Source: Sphingobacteriales bacterium (lineage in GTDB: Bacteria; Bacteroidota; Bacteroidia; Chitinophagales; LD1). From it: a DNA stretch of 64,000 nt. Made by a program: the position numbers and the translations under genes. The stretch spans positions 123,155-187,154 of the forward strand of contig JADFDM010000004.1 of assembly GCA_018262795.1 (NCBI GenBank), written 5' to 3'. Positions within the stretch are counted from its first letter, which is position 1; each line of letters starts with the position of its first letter. Of the stretch, positions 30,789-41,435 are shown one piece after another. The notes beneath the pieces were generated by a model. That model was not told where the DNA came from, searched no databases, and saw only the letters and a list, made by a program, of their open reading frames with translations.

Positions 30789-33700
30789 CTGTTATTGATT
30801 AACGAATCACTTTCCATAATCAAGCTATCTTGCACAGCCGGAACTTCTTGTATAATCTTCGTGCGATTCAGTTCTTCCGTTCTTAGTTTCTCTAACTTTT
30901 CCTTCGCTTCATTCAACAAAGTTTGGTCACCGGCATAATTATTTACAATACTTTCCAACGTGGCCTTTGCTTGGAAGGAATTATTCTGCGCAGAATAATT
31001 GTCGGCTATCAGAATGAAAGTTTTTACCACCCAGTATTCGTAGCTGGCATATTTTGTTTTTAGTTTAAAGCAGGTATCCATCGAGGCCTTATACTGCTGT
31101 TGCTCGTTTAGGATTTTTGCCACCATGTATTTGGCTTCTACACATCGCTCGCTCACCGGATATTCGGCTACGCGGTTAAAGGCCGCTTCTGAAAACTCTT
31201 TGTTCCCCAAGTTGTAGTAGGCTTTTCCTTTTTCATAGTAGGCCTCTTGTATATCGGCCTCCTTCGCCACTCCCGAGTTAATCAGTTGATCAGCAAACTC
31301 TACCGTCTTTTCATAATTCTTCAATTGAACCACAGTGTGAAACATACCGGTTAATGCAGTGTAAGTATTAGCTTGCGAAGAGGAGGCTACATACAGCATC
31401 CGGTAATAGTCCAGTGCCTTGTTGTAGTCTTTCACTTCGTAGAATGCAATGCCCGAAGCTTTGAGTAATGCCTTCTCGTAATACTTGTTGAATTTGTTTT
31501 CGGTGAGTGGCGCAAGGTCGGCTAAGGCTGCGACAAAGTCTTTGGATTTAATGTGGCATTCATAGTTTTTCCAGAGTGCATCATTCGTAAAATAACCGTT
31601 GGGGAATTTGCTGATATAACTGCTGAAAAGCGCAATGGATTTAGCACAGTCCCCTGCTTTATAAGCATTGTCGGCACTTTGGTAAGTCAGTGAATCTTGC
31701 TCGGAGGAACTGATAGTAATGTGGGCACCGTTCTTTAAAAAGTCAAAGTAATCATCTGCACGTCCCAGTTCTACATAAATTTCTTTGAGTGCATCCAACG
31801 CTTCTTTTTCCTCTCCGGTTTTTGGAAACCTCCTCACCACATCCTTGTAGTCTTCTATAGCAGCTTCTTTCTTTCCGTTGTTGTAATCTATCACGGCTAT
31901 TTTAAGATAGCACTTAGGCAGGAAGGCACTGGATGGAAACTTACTGATGACGTTTTGATAGGCATTGCGCGCTGCCTGAAACTGACCATTCGCTAAGTTG
32001 GTTTCGCCTATTTCGTAATAAGCGCGATCTACAAAGTTAGAGCCGGGGAACTTGGTGATGAGCGCATTCATAGCGCTGATTTTTTCATCGTCCATATTCT
32101 GCAAGCCGTAAATAACTCCCTTCTGAAACTGTGCATAATCCATTCCGTTCCACTGATGATCTACAATGGTAGAATAGGCAGTAATGGCTTTTGAATAATC
32201 TTTGGAAACAAAAGCGCAATCGCCATAGCGCATATACAGGTCGGGCAATAAAGATTGCTTTCCTTTCACATCTACCGTTGTTTCCGATTCATTGGCGGCA
32301 TAGCCGAAATAAATTTCGGCATCGCGATAATTCTTTTGTTTGAAGTAGCAGTAGGCTAAGTTGTACGAAGAGCGGAGTTTAGAAGCCTCGCCCTTTTTTT
32401 CTAAGGCGGGATTGGTCATCTGGTTAAACTTCAGATACTGCGTTGCTGCTGCGGTATAATTTTCTTGGCGGTAAAGAATCTCGGCTTTGAGATAAGTAGC
32501 CAGCGCCTGAATGTCGAGATTGAAAGGATTACTCAAACTTTTTTCGCACAGCGTTAAGGCTTCCTCCGATTTGTTATCGTTATACAATTCAATCGCGCGG
32601 AAGTAGGTCACCTTCTGATAAGCCTCCTTAATCATGGCGCTGCTCATTTTCATCTTCTCCATCATTTGGTAAGCGCGCTCGTAATTGCGGGTTTGCACCA
32701 AAGCAGTCGCCAACATTTCGTTCACATCCTCATAATAAGTGCCGGTTGGATATTTTTCGAGATAGCTTTCAAAACTCTGAATGGCATCGCTGCTGTAACC
32801 TAACTCAAAAGAAAGTTTGCCGTAGTTATACAATGAATTTTGCTGAATAGTAGCATCGAATCCCATTCCTGATGCACTCTGAAAAGCAGAGCGGGCTTTG
32901 TCCTTTTGAGAAGTTTTTAAATAACAATCGCCCAGTGCGTAAGTCGCGTTTTGTCCGAGCGTATCATCCAGTAAGTTCAGTTGTTGAAAATTGGCAATGG
33001 CTTTATCATAAGTGCCTGTTTGATATTGACAGTAGGCCAACTGATAAATATTCTCCTTTTGCACCTTGCTGTTCTTACCGATGTATTCTGCTAACAGTGG
33101 AAGCGCTTTGGCGTATTCGCTTTGCTGAAAGTACACTTGCCCTAACAGAAATTTCATTTCCGGTTTGTAAAGCACATCGCTCTTGTCTAAATTCTTTTTG
33201 AGGTAGGGTGCCAGCTTTGCATAATCCTTTTTGAAGTAGTATATCTGCGCTATGTAGTAAGGAATCACACTGGAATACATCTTTGAATCCTCTATCTCTG
33301 TAAAGGCCTTTAGCGCTTCATTGTATTCCTTGTTATAAAAGCAGATAAAGGCGTAGTAGTAATTAGAAGGATAGTAGTATTTATCCTTCACCTCTTTAAT
33401 GGCGGCAAAGAGAGGTTTGGCTTCGGTAAACTTTTTACGGGTAAAGTAGGAGTACCCCAACTGAAACTTGTAGTCGTAAATCTGTTCGTTGTTTAGGTCG
33501 GCTATTTTCACTTTGGTGAAGTAGTCAATGGCTTCGGTGTATTGTTTGTTGCTGTAATAATAGCGTCCGAGATAGAAATAAAGCGCTCTTCTTTTATCTG
33601 TTTCGTGATGGTTCTTCAGGTAAGCGAGCAATAGTTTCTCCGCGTCTTTATCGTTCGTTTCTACAGCGCAAACCGCTATGTAGTATTCCAGATTCTGCAT

Positions 33701-33910
33701 CAGCACTTCATTGCCATGCGAAGTGACGAGTTGCCGCTGCTGATAAATCTCCTCAAACTTTTCACGAGCAGCTAAGTAGTTCTTCTCATCGAACAACTCT
33801 ACCCCTTTTTTATACGCCTGTTCTTTATCCAAATACACTTGTGACTGCTGGCCGGCAGCCACCGTATAGGAGAGGAGGAAAAGAAATAGCGCAAGAGGGT
33901 GTTTGAGCAT
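30785..33910 (-). CDS. Large tetratricopeptide-repeat protein
   Basis: Repeated YxxGxxYFxxKxYxxAIxYFxKV-type TPRs; signal peptide at internal Met (MLKHPLALFLFLLSYTVAAGQQ). Confidence 0.88.
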   Translation of the reverse strand: MLKHPLALFLFLLSYTVAAGQQSQVYLDKEQAYKKGVELFDEKNYLAAREKFEEIYQQRQLVTSHGNEVLMQNLEYYIAVCAVETNDKDAEKLLLAYLKNHHETDKRRALYFYLGRYYYSNKQYTEAIDYFTKVKIADLNNEQIYDYKFQLGYSYFTRKKFTEAKPLFAAIKEVKDKYYYPSNYYYAFICFYNKEYNEALKAFTEIEDSKMYSSVIPYYIAQIYYFKKDYAKLAPYLKKNLDKSDVLYKPEMKFLLGQVYFQQSEYAKALPLLAEYIGKNSKVQKENIYQLAYCQYQTGTYDKAIANFQQLNLLDDTLGQNATYALGDCYLKTSQKDKARSAFQSASGMGFDATIQQNSLYNYGKLSFELGYSSDAIQSFESYLEKYPTGTYYEDVNEMLATALVQTRNYERAYQMMEKMKMSSAMIKEAYQKVTYFRAIELYNDNKSEEALTLCEKSLSNPFNLDIQALATYLKAEILYRQENYTAAATQYLKFNQMTNPALEKKGEASKLRSSYNLAYCYFKQKNYRDAEIYFGYAANESETTVDVKGKQSLLPDLYMRYGDCAFVSKDYSKAITAYSTIVDHQWNGMDYAQFQKGVIYGLQNMDDEKISAMNALITKFPGSNFVDRAYYEIGETNLANGQFQAARNAYQNVISKFPSSAFLPKCYLKIAVIDYNNGKKEAAIEDYKDVVRRFPKTGEEKEALDALKEIYVELGRADDYFDFLKNGAHITISSSEQDSLTYQSADNAYKAGDCAKSIALFSSYISKFPNGYFTNDALWKNYECHIKSKDFVAALADLAPLTENKFNKYYEKALLKASGIAFYEVKDYNKALDYYRMLYVASSSQANTYTALTGMFHTVVQLKNYEKTVEFADQLINSGVAKEADIQEAYYEKGKAYYNLGNKEFSEAAFNRVAEYPVSERCVEAKYMVAKILNEQQQYKASMDTCFKLKTKYASYEYWVVKTFILIADNYSAQNNSFQAKATLESIVNNYAGDQTLLNEAKEKLEKLRTEELNRTKIIQEVPAVQDSLIMESDSLINNR

Positions 33911-34182
33911 CCGCTGAAACGGTTTATACATTAACGATACAAAGTTATTTTTTAGTGCAGGGGGAGGTTGAAATGAAGCTATACCGATTTCCACAGTGGC
34001 GGCAGCTTGTCCAATGAAAAAAGCAGTAAAAATCAAGAGTGCCGAAGGTGGACGTGAAGTAATCAACTCACTGCTTGCAGGATGTTGTGAAATGCTAAGT
34101 TCAGGGGAGGGGGCTTGCTTCCCTCTCTCAAGTTGCTCCGATAAGAGGACACGCAGTTTTAAAAAGAGAGGTAAGTACTCAG

Positions 34183-35982
34183 TTAATTCAAGTCCTTATA
34201 CATCTGTTCTACATGTGAGGCATAGCGCTCGTAAATGATTTTGCGTTTTACTTTCATGGTGGGAGTTAGCTCTCCGCCTTCGACTGTCCATTCAGTGCTT
34301 AGCAATACAAACTTTTTAATCTGCTCCCACTTCCCGAAATCTTTATTGTAACGTTCTATTTCTTGATTGATAAGTGCTTTTATTTTATCGTTGTTCACTA
34401 TCTGCTCCTTATTTTCTGCCGGCAGGCCTTTTTCTTTAGCCCATTCCTTTAGGTTCATGAAAGAAGGTACAATTAATGCGCTGATAAATTTTTTATCATC
34501 GCCTCCCACTACCATAATTTGCTCTATGTAGTTGCTCTCTTTCATTTTGTTCTCAATCGCTTGAGGTGCTATGTATTTACCCCCGGCTGTTTTGAAGAGT
34601 TCTTTCTTGCGATCGGTAATCTTTAGGAACTTATGTCCAAAACTTTCCACCCAGATACCAATATCCCCGGTGTGAAACCATCCATCTTTATCAATTACTT
34701 CAGCCGTTAAGTCGGGACGATTGTAATAGCCTTTCATAATGTTTAAACCGCGAACAATTATTTCTCCGTCTTCCGCAAGTTTCACTTCTACTCCGGGAAT
34801 GGGAATACCCACCGTGCCAATGCAGCGTTCTTTTTCATCCATGCGATTAGCACATAATACCGGAGAGGTTTCGGTGAGGCCATAACCTTCTAACACATTG
34901 ACCCCCGCAGCGGAAAATAGCTTTATCAAACGCGGCTGCATGGCCGCAGCACCGGTCACTATAAACTCTATTTGCCCTCCCAACGCCTCCATCCATTTAC
35001 TGAAAACTAATTTGCGGGCAATGCTCAACTGAAAATCGTACCAAGCGCCATTGCCGCCACCGAGTTGGTAGCGCGATCCCAAGTCAATACTCCAGAAGAA
35101 AAGTTTTCGCTTTAAGCCGGTGAGTTCATTTCCTTTTGCCATTATTTTTTCATACACCTTTTCGAGTAAGCGAGGAACGGTAGTAAAACAATAAGGCTGC
35201 ACCTCCTTTAGGTTCTCTCCAATAGATTCTAAATTTTCTGCGTAGTGAATATGAATGCCGAAAGCCAAATAGGTGAAGAATACCATGCGCTCGAAACTAT
35301 GACACAGCGGCAGAAAACTGAGGGCCTTCTTGTCCTCTGCAAAAGGCGTTACTGCCTGCACTCCTTTAATGTTGCTCACAATATTCAGGTGCGTGAGCAT
35401 TACTCCTTTCGGATTGCCGGTAGTGCCCGAGGTATAGATAATAGTTGCCAAATCATTTTCAGTTACGGCCTCTTTTCGTTTTTGAATTTCAGGAAGGTTC
35501 ACCTGTTCAGCAGTGGGAAGTGAGTCCCAAAGGTTGGGAGTGCCGGCTACTTTATCAAATACATACACTCCTTTCAGCCCGGCAATTTTACCCATTAAAG
35601 GATGCACTTTTTTCAGTATTTCTTCATCGCCTACGAAAGCATACTTTATATCGGCATCGGTAAAAATAAATTCATAATCTTTTTGGGCGATGGTAGGATA
35701 CATCGGCACATTGACTAAGCCTATTTGCTGCGAACCGAAATCCAGCAAATTCCATTCGGGGCGGTTAGTAGCGATAATGGCAATTTTATCATCCTTTTGA
35801 AGTCCGAGATTCATCAGTAACTGACTGACTCGATTCGATAGCTCTTGCGTTTCTTTAAATGAATAGTTTTTCCATTTCTTGACCCCATCGGCAGAGTGTT
35901 CTTTGGCTGCTAAAAAGGGTCTGTTGGGTCGGTCACTGACCTGCTTTTCTAAAAAATCGAAAAGACGTTTGATTTCCATCAT
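34183..35982 (-). CDS. AMP-dependent long-chain fatty-acid--CoA ligase
   Basis: IIYTSGTTGNPKGVMLTH, GYGLTETSPV, GWFHTGDIG, KITDRKKELFKTAGGKYIAPQ. Confidence 0.93.
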   Translation of the reverse strand: MMEIKRLFDFLEKQVSDRPNRPFLAAKEHSADGVKKWKNYSFKETQELSNRVSQLLMNLGLQKDDKIAIIATNRPEWNLLDFGSQQIGLVNVPMYPTIAQKDYEFIFTDADIKYAFVGDEEILKKVHPLMGKIAGLKGVYVFDKVAGTPNLWDSLPTAEQVNLPEIQKRKEAVTENDLATIIYTSGTTGNPKGVMLTHLNIVSNIKGVQAVTPFAEDKKALSFLPLCHSFERMVFFTYLAFGIHIHYAENLESIGENLKEVQPYCFTTVPRLLEKVYEKIMAKGNELTGLKRKLFFWSIDLGSRYQLGGGNGAWYDFQLSIARKLVFSKWMEALGGQIEFIVTGAAAMQPRLIKLFSAAGVNVLEGYGLTETSPVLCANRMDEKERCIGTVGIPIPGVEVKLAEDGEIIVRGLNIMKGYYNRPDLTAEVIDKDGWFHTGDIGIWVESFGHKFLKITDRKKELFKTAGGKYIAPQAIENKMKESNYIEQIMVVGGDDKKFISALIVPSFMNLKEWAKEKGLPAENKEQIVNNDKIKALINQEIERYNKDFGKWEQIKKFVLLSTEWTVEGGELTPTMKVKRKIIYERYASHVEQMYKDLN

Positions 35983-36000
35983 CGGTATTCGGTTTAAAGT

Positions 36001-36549
36001 TTATTTAATGAGCTTGCTAATAGCTTTAAATTCATCGGTGCCGGCTTCGTCCAGCAACATAAACAGAATCATTTCGGTGGAAGTGATAAAGGCTCCTGCT
36101 TGGCGCATACGCTCTAAGGCTATTTGTTTGTTTTCAGAGGTGCGAGATGAAACAGCATCGGCTACTACGTGTACATTGTATCCTTCTTTGAGTGCATCTA
36201 AAGTAGTTTTGAGCACACAGATGTGGCTTTCTACTCCGCACACGATAATATCTTTAATGTTTGTCAGTTTCAACTGATCATCTACCGGTTGGCTACGCAT
36301 ACAACTGAAACACATTTTTTCGATGATGTTAGGGCTTTCGGGTAGCTGCACTTCTTTGCAGGTATTGCCCAGCCCTTTTGGATATTGCTCTGTGATAATC
36401 GTTTCAAGCCCTAATATTTCTGCACCGCGCAATAGTTTATTCACGTTTGCAAAGAGTTTATTGCTTTCAAAAATTACAGGGATCAGTCTTTCCTGTACAT
36501 CCACTACCAGCAAGGCAGTGTGTTCGCGTTTGATTATTCCGAGATTCAT
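36001..36549 (-). CDS. Isochorismatase-family hydrolase
   Basis: ALLVVDVQERLIPVI...IITEQYPKGLG...DIIVCGVESHICVLKTTLDALKEGYNVHVVADAVSSR. Confidence 0.9.
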   Translation of the reverse strand: MNLGIIKREHTALLVVDVQERLIPVIFESNKLFANVNKLLRGAEILGLETIITEQYPKGLGNTCKEVQLPESPNIIEKMCFSCMRSQPVDDQLKLTNIKDIIVCGVESHICVLKTTLDALKEGYNVHVVADAVSSRTSENKQIALERMRQAGAFITSTEMILFMLLDEAGTDEFKAISKLIK

Positions 36550-36594
36550 GGTTTATTGATTTTATGGTAAATAGTTAAGAGATTGAATGATAGG

Positions 36595-36939
36595 TCAAAC
36601 AGGATTGCTTTTTAAAAACCGAAACAGATTATCCATAATCATGTTGTAAGTTGAAAGGCTCACTTGCCCAATGGTGCCCTCAATAATACGTTCATCTATG
36701 GTAAATATAAATGCGGTTCTAATAATTGCCGGATGTATTAGTCCCGTTAAAACAAAATCAGGATGGCTTTGGTTGAGTAAAATATCCAATTCTTTTTGCG
36801 CAAGAGGCAAACTTCCTGAAACAGTGTAGCGCAGCCAATCATTAAGAGGAGGAGCTTTTTTTAGCAACAAAGCCGGACGGGAACGCCCCCGACCACTCGA
36901 TTCGAGGAGGGAAACTTTCACTATTTGCCCTTCTTTCAT
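36595..36939 (-). CDS. PemK/MazF-like protein (putative toxin)
   Basis: KEGQIVKVSLLESSGRGRSRPALLLKKAPPLNDWLRYTVSGSLPLAQ...LIHPAIIRTAFIFTIDERIIEGTIGQVS. Confidence 0.65.
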   Translation of the reverse strand: MKEGQIVKVSLLESSGRGRSRPALLLKKAPPLNDWLRYTVSGSLPLAQKELDILLNQSHPDFVLTGLIHPAIIRTAFIFTIDERIIEGTIGQVSLSTYNMIMDNLFRFLKSNPV

Positions 36940-37370
36940 GGCTTATAAGAAGGATTAGGTTCTTTTACTATGACATCTGAGTAATCCGGCTCCTCACTAC
37001 TATGTGCCTTCGATAAACCGATTGCAGTCATTCTGTTCCAAAACCCCCGTTCTTCATTGGGCTTTGTTTCAACTACTATCTTGATGCCGTATTCCTGTTC
37101 CACTTCTTTTTCAATTTCCTCAATAGTCACTATTTGTTTAAACAGGTTATTGAGGATGCTCTCCCCATTGTCTTTTCGCTTTTTCTTTTGTTGATAAAAG
37201 ATAACCAATGCCACTGCGATTACTACCACTATAAGTAAAGTCAGATCTTCGTTTCCTTCTTGTGTTGTTACCTTAATGGTATCTCCAAACTGTAAATCGT
37301 GTTTGTGAAAAAGTGGAATCACATCCCCCGGAACATGATAATTAGCAATATTCAAATCAATCGTTCTCAT
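36936..37370 (-). CDS. Membrane-anchored small protein, putative partner/antitoxin of the MazF-like protein
   Basis: Overlaps the MazF-like gene by 4 nt; single TM helix LTLLIVVVIAVALVIFY followed by KKKRK and a charged cytoplasmic-type segment. Confidence 0.45.
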   Translation of the reverse strand: MRTIDLNIANYHVPGDVIPLFHKHDLQFGDTIKVTTQEGNEDLTLLIVVVIAVALVIFYQQKKKRKDNGESILNNLFKQIVTIEEIEKEVEQEYGIKIVVETKPNEERGFWNRMTAIGLSKAHSSEEPDYSDVIVKEPNPSYKP

Positions 37371-37434
37371 ACTAAAGAAGTTAGCTAATATTTAAGAATG
37401 ACACGGAGTGGTAATGTAGGTTAGAACTTAATAA

Positions 37435-39165
37435 TTACATAGAAATAGACCCTTTGCGGAAGTCTGTTTTTCCCGTGATGGCATTGATGATATAGGGAGT
37501 TCCGTTTCGGCTCATTGTTTTTGCTTCTACCACGGCTGCTTTAAAACCGTCTAAGGAATCTACCCGAACTCCTTCCCCGCCAAATGCACGCGCTATCATT
37601 TGGTAATCGCTGTATGCCAGATTCATGGCGCAATCACTATTTAAAATCTCTACCTGATCGCGAGCTATCTGACTCCAGCAGGCATCGTTGCCTATCACCG
37701 AAATAACCGGAAGGTTGAAGCGCTTGAAGGTGTCGTATTCCATTAAGCTGTAGCCGGCACTGCCGTCACCGTATATAATCCATATATCCTTTTCGGGGAA
37801 AATCAATTTGGCTCCGATGGCAAAACCGGCTCCTACTCCCAGCGTACCGAAAACTCCGGGGTCTAACCAACCGAGTGGGCCTCTTGGTTTCAAGGTGTAG
37901 GCAGAGGTAGCTACAAAATCTCCTCCGTCTGCGATTAAGATGGTGTTATCCTCTAATTGCGGTTCTAATTCGCGAAAGAGTTTAATAGGATTAATGCCGA
38001 GGTTGACCGGAGCATTTGCTTGTTCGTCAATATTTACTTCGCGTTTGGCATCGCGAGCTTTTAATATTTCTATCCACGAAGCATAATTGCTCTGTATTTT
38101 TTTACTCAGATCAATCAGAAAATCTTGTGGATCGGCCAAGATGGGAAGGGAAGGAGTTTTGTTTTTGTTTAAATCCTCCTTGCTGCGATTGATGGAGATA
38201 AAAGTGCGATGACCAATGTGATTACCATAATCTAAACGGAAGTCGTTCGGCACTCCGGCCAAAATAATCAGGTCGGCTTCCTTAATTGCATCTTTGCGGT
38301 GATGGCGCATTTGCAAAGTGCTTTCGCGCCCCAATAGGCCTCTTCCCATTCCACTCAAATAAACGGGAATGCCGAGCTTGGTTACCGCCTCAGCCAACTG
38401 CTCTGCCTTCTGCGGATTCATCATGGCACCACTGCCAATCAGCATCAGTGGTTTGTTGGCTGCTTTTATGCGCGCTGCTGCTTTCTCTATTTGTGAGGGC
38501 GAGTGATGTGGATATGGAGGGGTTTGAATAGCGGCACCAAAATCCACCGAATCCTTTCCGGCAAACAGATTTTTTGCGTGGTTATTGATATACCATTGCA
38601 ACATTCTTTCCTGAAAATTCTTAGGCGGGGTTTCTTTGCTTTTGGCACCGTACCAACTGCGCACTAATTCTTCCCCGTAAAGCGTATCAACGGGGCACTC
38701 CACATACACTGGTCCCGGTACTCCTTCCTGTGCAATCAAAAAGGCTCTTTCTAACATTGGCACAAATTCTTTCACCTTGCTGATGCTTACGCTCCATTTG
38801 CACACGGCACGCATGATGCTCATCTGGTCAATATCTTGCAAACTGCCTCTCCCTTTCAAAATTGTGGCAGCGCCTCCGCCCAATAAGATAAGTGGTGATT
38901 GCGCTAAGGCAGCATTTTTTACAGCCGTAATAGTATTGGTAAGCCCCGGCCCGGCTGTGACTACTGCCACTCCGGGTATTCCTGTTAATCGCGAAACCGA
39001 ATCGGCTGCAAAAACGGCATTCACTTCATGCCTTGTATCAATTACTCGTATTCCTATGTTTTGTGCAGCTACAAAAATGGGTGAGGTGTGACCTCCGCAT
39101 AGAGTGAACAAATGCTTTACTCCGTGTTTCTGCAACACCTTTGCTATAATTTCTCCTCCGTTCAT
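37435..39165 (-). CDS. Thiamine-diphosphate-dependent enzyme, acetolactate-synthase-like
   Basis: GGEIIAKVLQKHGVKHLFTLCGGHTSPIFVAA; AVVTAGPGLTNTITAVKNAALAQSPLILLGG; GDGSAGYSLMEYDTFKRFNLPVISVIGNDACW. Confidence 0.9.
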   Translation of the reverse strand: MNGGEIIAKVLQKHGVKHLFTLCGGHTSPIFVAAQNIGIRVIDTRHEVNAVFAADSVSRLTGIPGVAVVTAGPGLTNTITAVKNAALAQSPLILLGGGAATILKGRGSLQDIDQMSIMRAVCKWSVSISKVKEFVPMLERAFLIAQEGVPGPVYVECPVDTLYGEELVRSWYGAKSKETPPKNFQERMLQWYINNHAKNLFAGKDSVDFGAAIQTPPYPHHSPSQIEKAAARIKAANKPLMLIGSGAMMNPQKAEQLAEAVTKLGIPVYLSGMGRGLLGRESTLQMRHHRKDAIKEADLIILAGVPNDFRLDYGNHIGHRTFISINRSKEDLNKNKTPSLPILADPQDFLIDLSKKIQSNYASWIEILKARDAKREVNIDEQANAPVNLGINPIKLFRELEPQLEDNTILIADGGDFVATSAYTLKPRGPLGWLDPGVFGTLGVGAGFAIGAKLIFPEKDIWIIYGDGSAGYSLMEYDTFKRFNLPVISVIGNDACWSQIARDQVEILNSDCAMNLAYSDYQMIARAFGGEGVRVDSLDGFKAAVVEAKTMSRNGTPYIINAITGKTDFRKGSISM

Positions 39166-39215
39166 TGATTTTTTGTATTTGTGTGAGAATGGAGTTGTGA
39201 AGATAGGAAGGGGAT

Positions 39216-40085
39216 ATGATTTTCAAAGTTTTTACAGTTCTCGCTATAGAAATTAGAATGTTTTATTCTTTTCGTAGAATGATAAAGCATCGTTTACTTT
39301 CTGCTTTCGCCTGCTTGTTAGTGGGCCTGTTTGCTTATCCGCAAACGATTCCTATTGCGCACGGTCATGCCCACAATGACTACATTCATAAACGCCCTTT
39401 ATTTGAAGCGGTAGAGAATGGGTTTACCAGCATTGAGATAGATGTGTATCTGCATCATGACCAATTAGTCGTATCGCATGTTGCTCTGGCACTAAACCGG
39501 AAAAAGACGATAGAAGAACTATACTTAAACCCGATTAAAAAAATAATTGAACAGAATGGAGGTTGGGTGTATAAAGGAATCTCTCAGCCGGTCATTTTTA
39601 TGATTGATTTTAAAACTGATGGCACCGCTACTTATACTAAGTTGAAGGAAATATTGGCGAAGTACCAGGATATGATCACCGTGTATCAAGGCGACTCAGT
39701 GGTGCAGCAGAGGGCTATTAATATTCTTATTTCGGGAGGCAGCCCCATTGCTGCTCTCCTGAAAGAAGATAAAGCATTGGCAACTGTAGATGCCGGGATT
39801 GGCGCTATAGCTAATAGTGAGGTGCGAAAAGTGGCCACTCGTTTCAGCGGTTCGTGGGGAGGCTATTTTATGTGGAGAGGTATCGGTAAAATGCCCCACC
39901 GACAAAAAGAGAAATTAGACTCTCTCGTGGCTGCAGTGCATGCTTACCATAAGGATATTCGCTTTTGGGCTATTCCCGACAAACCAAAGGTGTGGCAGTT
40001 ATTATTGCAAGCAGGGGTGGACTGGATTAATACCAACAAACTGGGGGCTTTCCATCGCTTCCAATTGACTTCTGCTAAAAACTGA
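39216..40085 (+). CDS. PI-PLC/glycerophosphodiester phosphodiesterase-like secreted protein
   Basis: HGHAHNDYIHKRPLFEAVENGFTSIEIDVYLHHDQLVVSH; probable start at an internal Met near 39279. Confidence 0.75.
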   Translation: MIFKVFTVLAIEIRMFYSFRRMIKHRLLSAFACLLVGLFAYPQTIPIAHGHAHNDYIHKRPLFEAVENGFTSIEIDVYLHHDQLVVSHVALALNRKKTIEELYLNPIKKIIEQNGGWVYKGISQPVIFMIDFKTDGTATYTKLKEILAKYQDMITVYQGDSVVQQRAINILISGGSPIAALLKEDKALATVDAGIGAIANSEVRKVATRFSGSWGGYFMWRGIGKMPHRQKEKLDSLVAAVHAYHKDIRFWAIPDKPKVWQLLLQAGVDWINTNKLGAFHRFQLTSAKN

Positions 40086-40313
40086 GGATGCTCCGAAAAT
40101 AACAAAAACCTTGCTGGGCAAGGCGTTCAATACATTTTTTGCGGACTGTGCAGATACAAGACGAAGTCAGGGAATTTAACGGAGCTATACAAAGCATTGT
40201 GTGAAAATTGCACCGGAGACAGGTTATGGGCTTCAATTTTTTCAGGAATACCCTATGGCATAAAAAATGGCGACACTGCTTGCTCTTGCGAGGATGGGTG
40301 GGGATAAATGGTA

Positions 40314-41175
40314 TTAAGTTGAGGGAGGTATTATTTTAAGATGTGCTTCGGTGTGTTCTGAAAAGGCATTGCTTTGTTCGAGGTAGTGTTGCATTTCGTC
40401 CATGTCAGAGTGATGAATGTTTCCGCTGAACTCAAGTGCCCGTTGAAGCATACGGATATAGGAAGCTGTGTCGGATTGTCGGGTGAGTTTTTTTAAAGCA
40501 CCCATGTAATCATCGCGGTAAACAGTAGGGATGATGATTTTTGATTCACCGGCTTTTACCAACTCAGCATTCATCATTACCCGTGCTACACGCCCGTTAC
40601 CAGCTAAGAAAGGATGCACTTCACTAACTACAAACATGATAAAGACGGCTTTGGAAACGGGATGCGGCAATGCCTGATAGAAATCAAAACTTTTAACTAA
40701 GGTGCATTTGACAAGATTAAAATCTACGAATGCTGTTTGCCCTGCAAAATTGTTTTCGTCTTTGAACTGCCCCGGAGTTTTATAGAGCCTTGCAGCCAAT
40801 AGGATTTTGTGACGATAGGAAAGCAGGTTCAATAATTCAGCGGGAGTAGCGGGAGTTACTGCATTTCCTGTTTATTGGAAACAAGGTGGTATATGCCCAG
40901 CACATCGGGCTATCGTTTTTGCGAGCCGGAAGAGGCTTATTCGTTTTGATAATTTGTTTTGCCTCCTCTATGTCAAAGACAGTTCCTTCAATATAGTTGG
41001 AGAAGTAACTTTCGGAGAAAGCGAAATTGCGATAGGATTTTGCTGAACTATTTTTATCGGGCCGAGTTTTAAATTCCATTTTCTGCAACTCGCCCTGTTT
41101 GGTGTAGTTCTTAATGAAATCAAACACTTTGTAGTATTCGCTATCCTCCGCTTTGGTTTTGTTGTCTAAGAGCAT
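40314..41175 (-). pseudogene. Fic-family protein, interrupted by two apparent frameshifts
   Basis: ORF 40837..41175 is Fic N-terminal; ORF 40314..40832 carries HPFLAGNGRVAR. The joining segment reads DVLGIYHLVSNKQEMQ in a second frame, then AVTPATPAELLNLLSYRHK in a third. Confidence 0.85.
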
Positions 41176-41401
41176 CCGGGTTGTGCAATAAGAAATGGGT
41201 AATGAAAATTAAGGGGAAAATAGAAAACAAATTATGTGAATTCCGAAATTGGAAAGAGAAAAAATAGACATACTATTCTCTTCCGTTACCTCGCTTATTA
41301 ATGGTTTGAATTTTTTCCGTGCTTTAAAATTCAATTTAGGTAACTGAATAGGTATCTTTTTTGATGAAAAAAGTTGCTGAAATTTGTTGACCAAAAAAGC
41401 A

Positions 41402-41435
41402 AAACCCCCGTAAAACATAGTGTTTACAAGGGTTT
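41402..41435. repeat. 34-bp imperfect palindrome upstream of integrase (candidate att-associated dyad or bidirectional terminator)
   Basis: aaacccccgtaaaacatagtgtttacaagggttt; outer AAACCC/GGGTTT and inner GTAAAACA/TGTTTAC arms. Confidence 0.6.
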
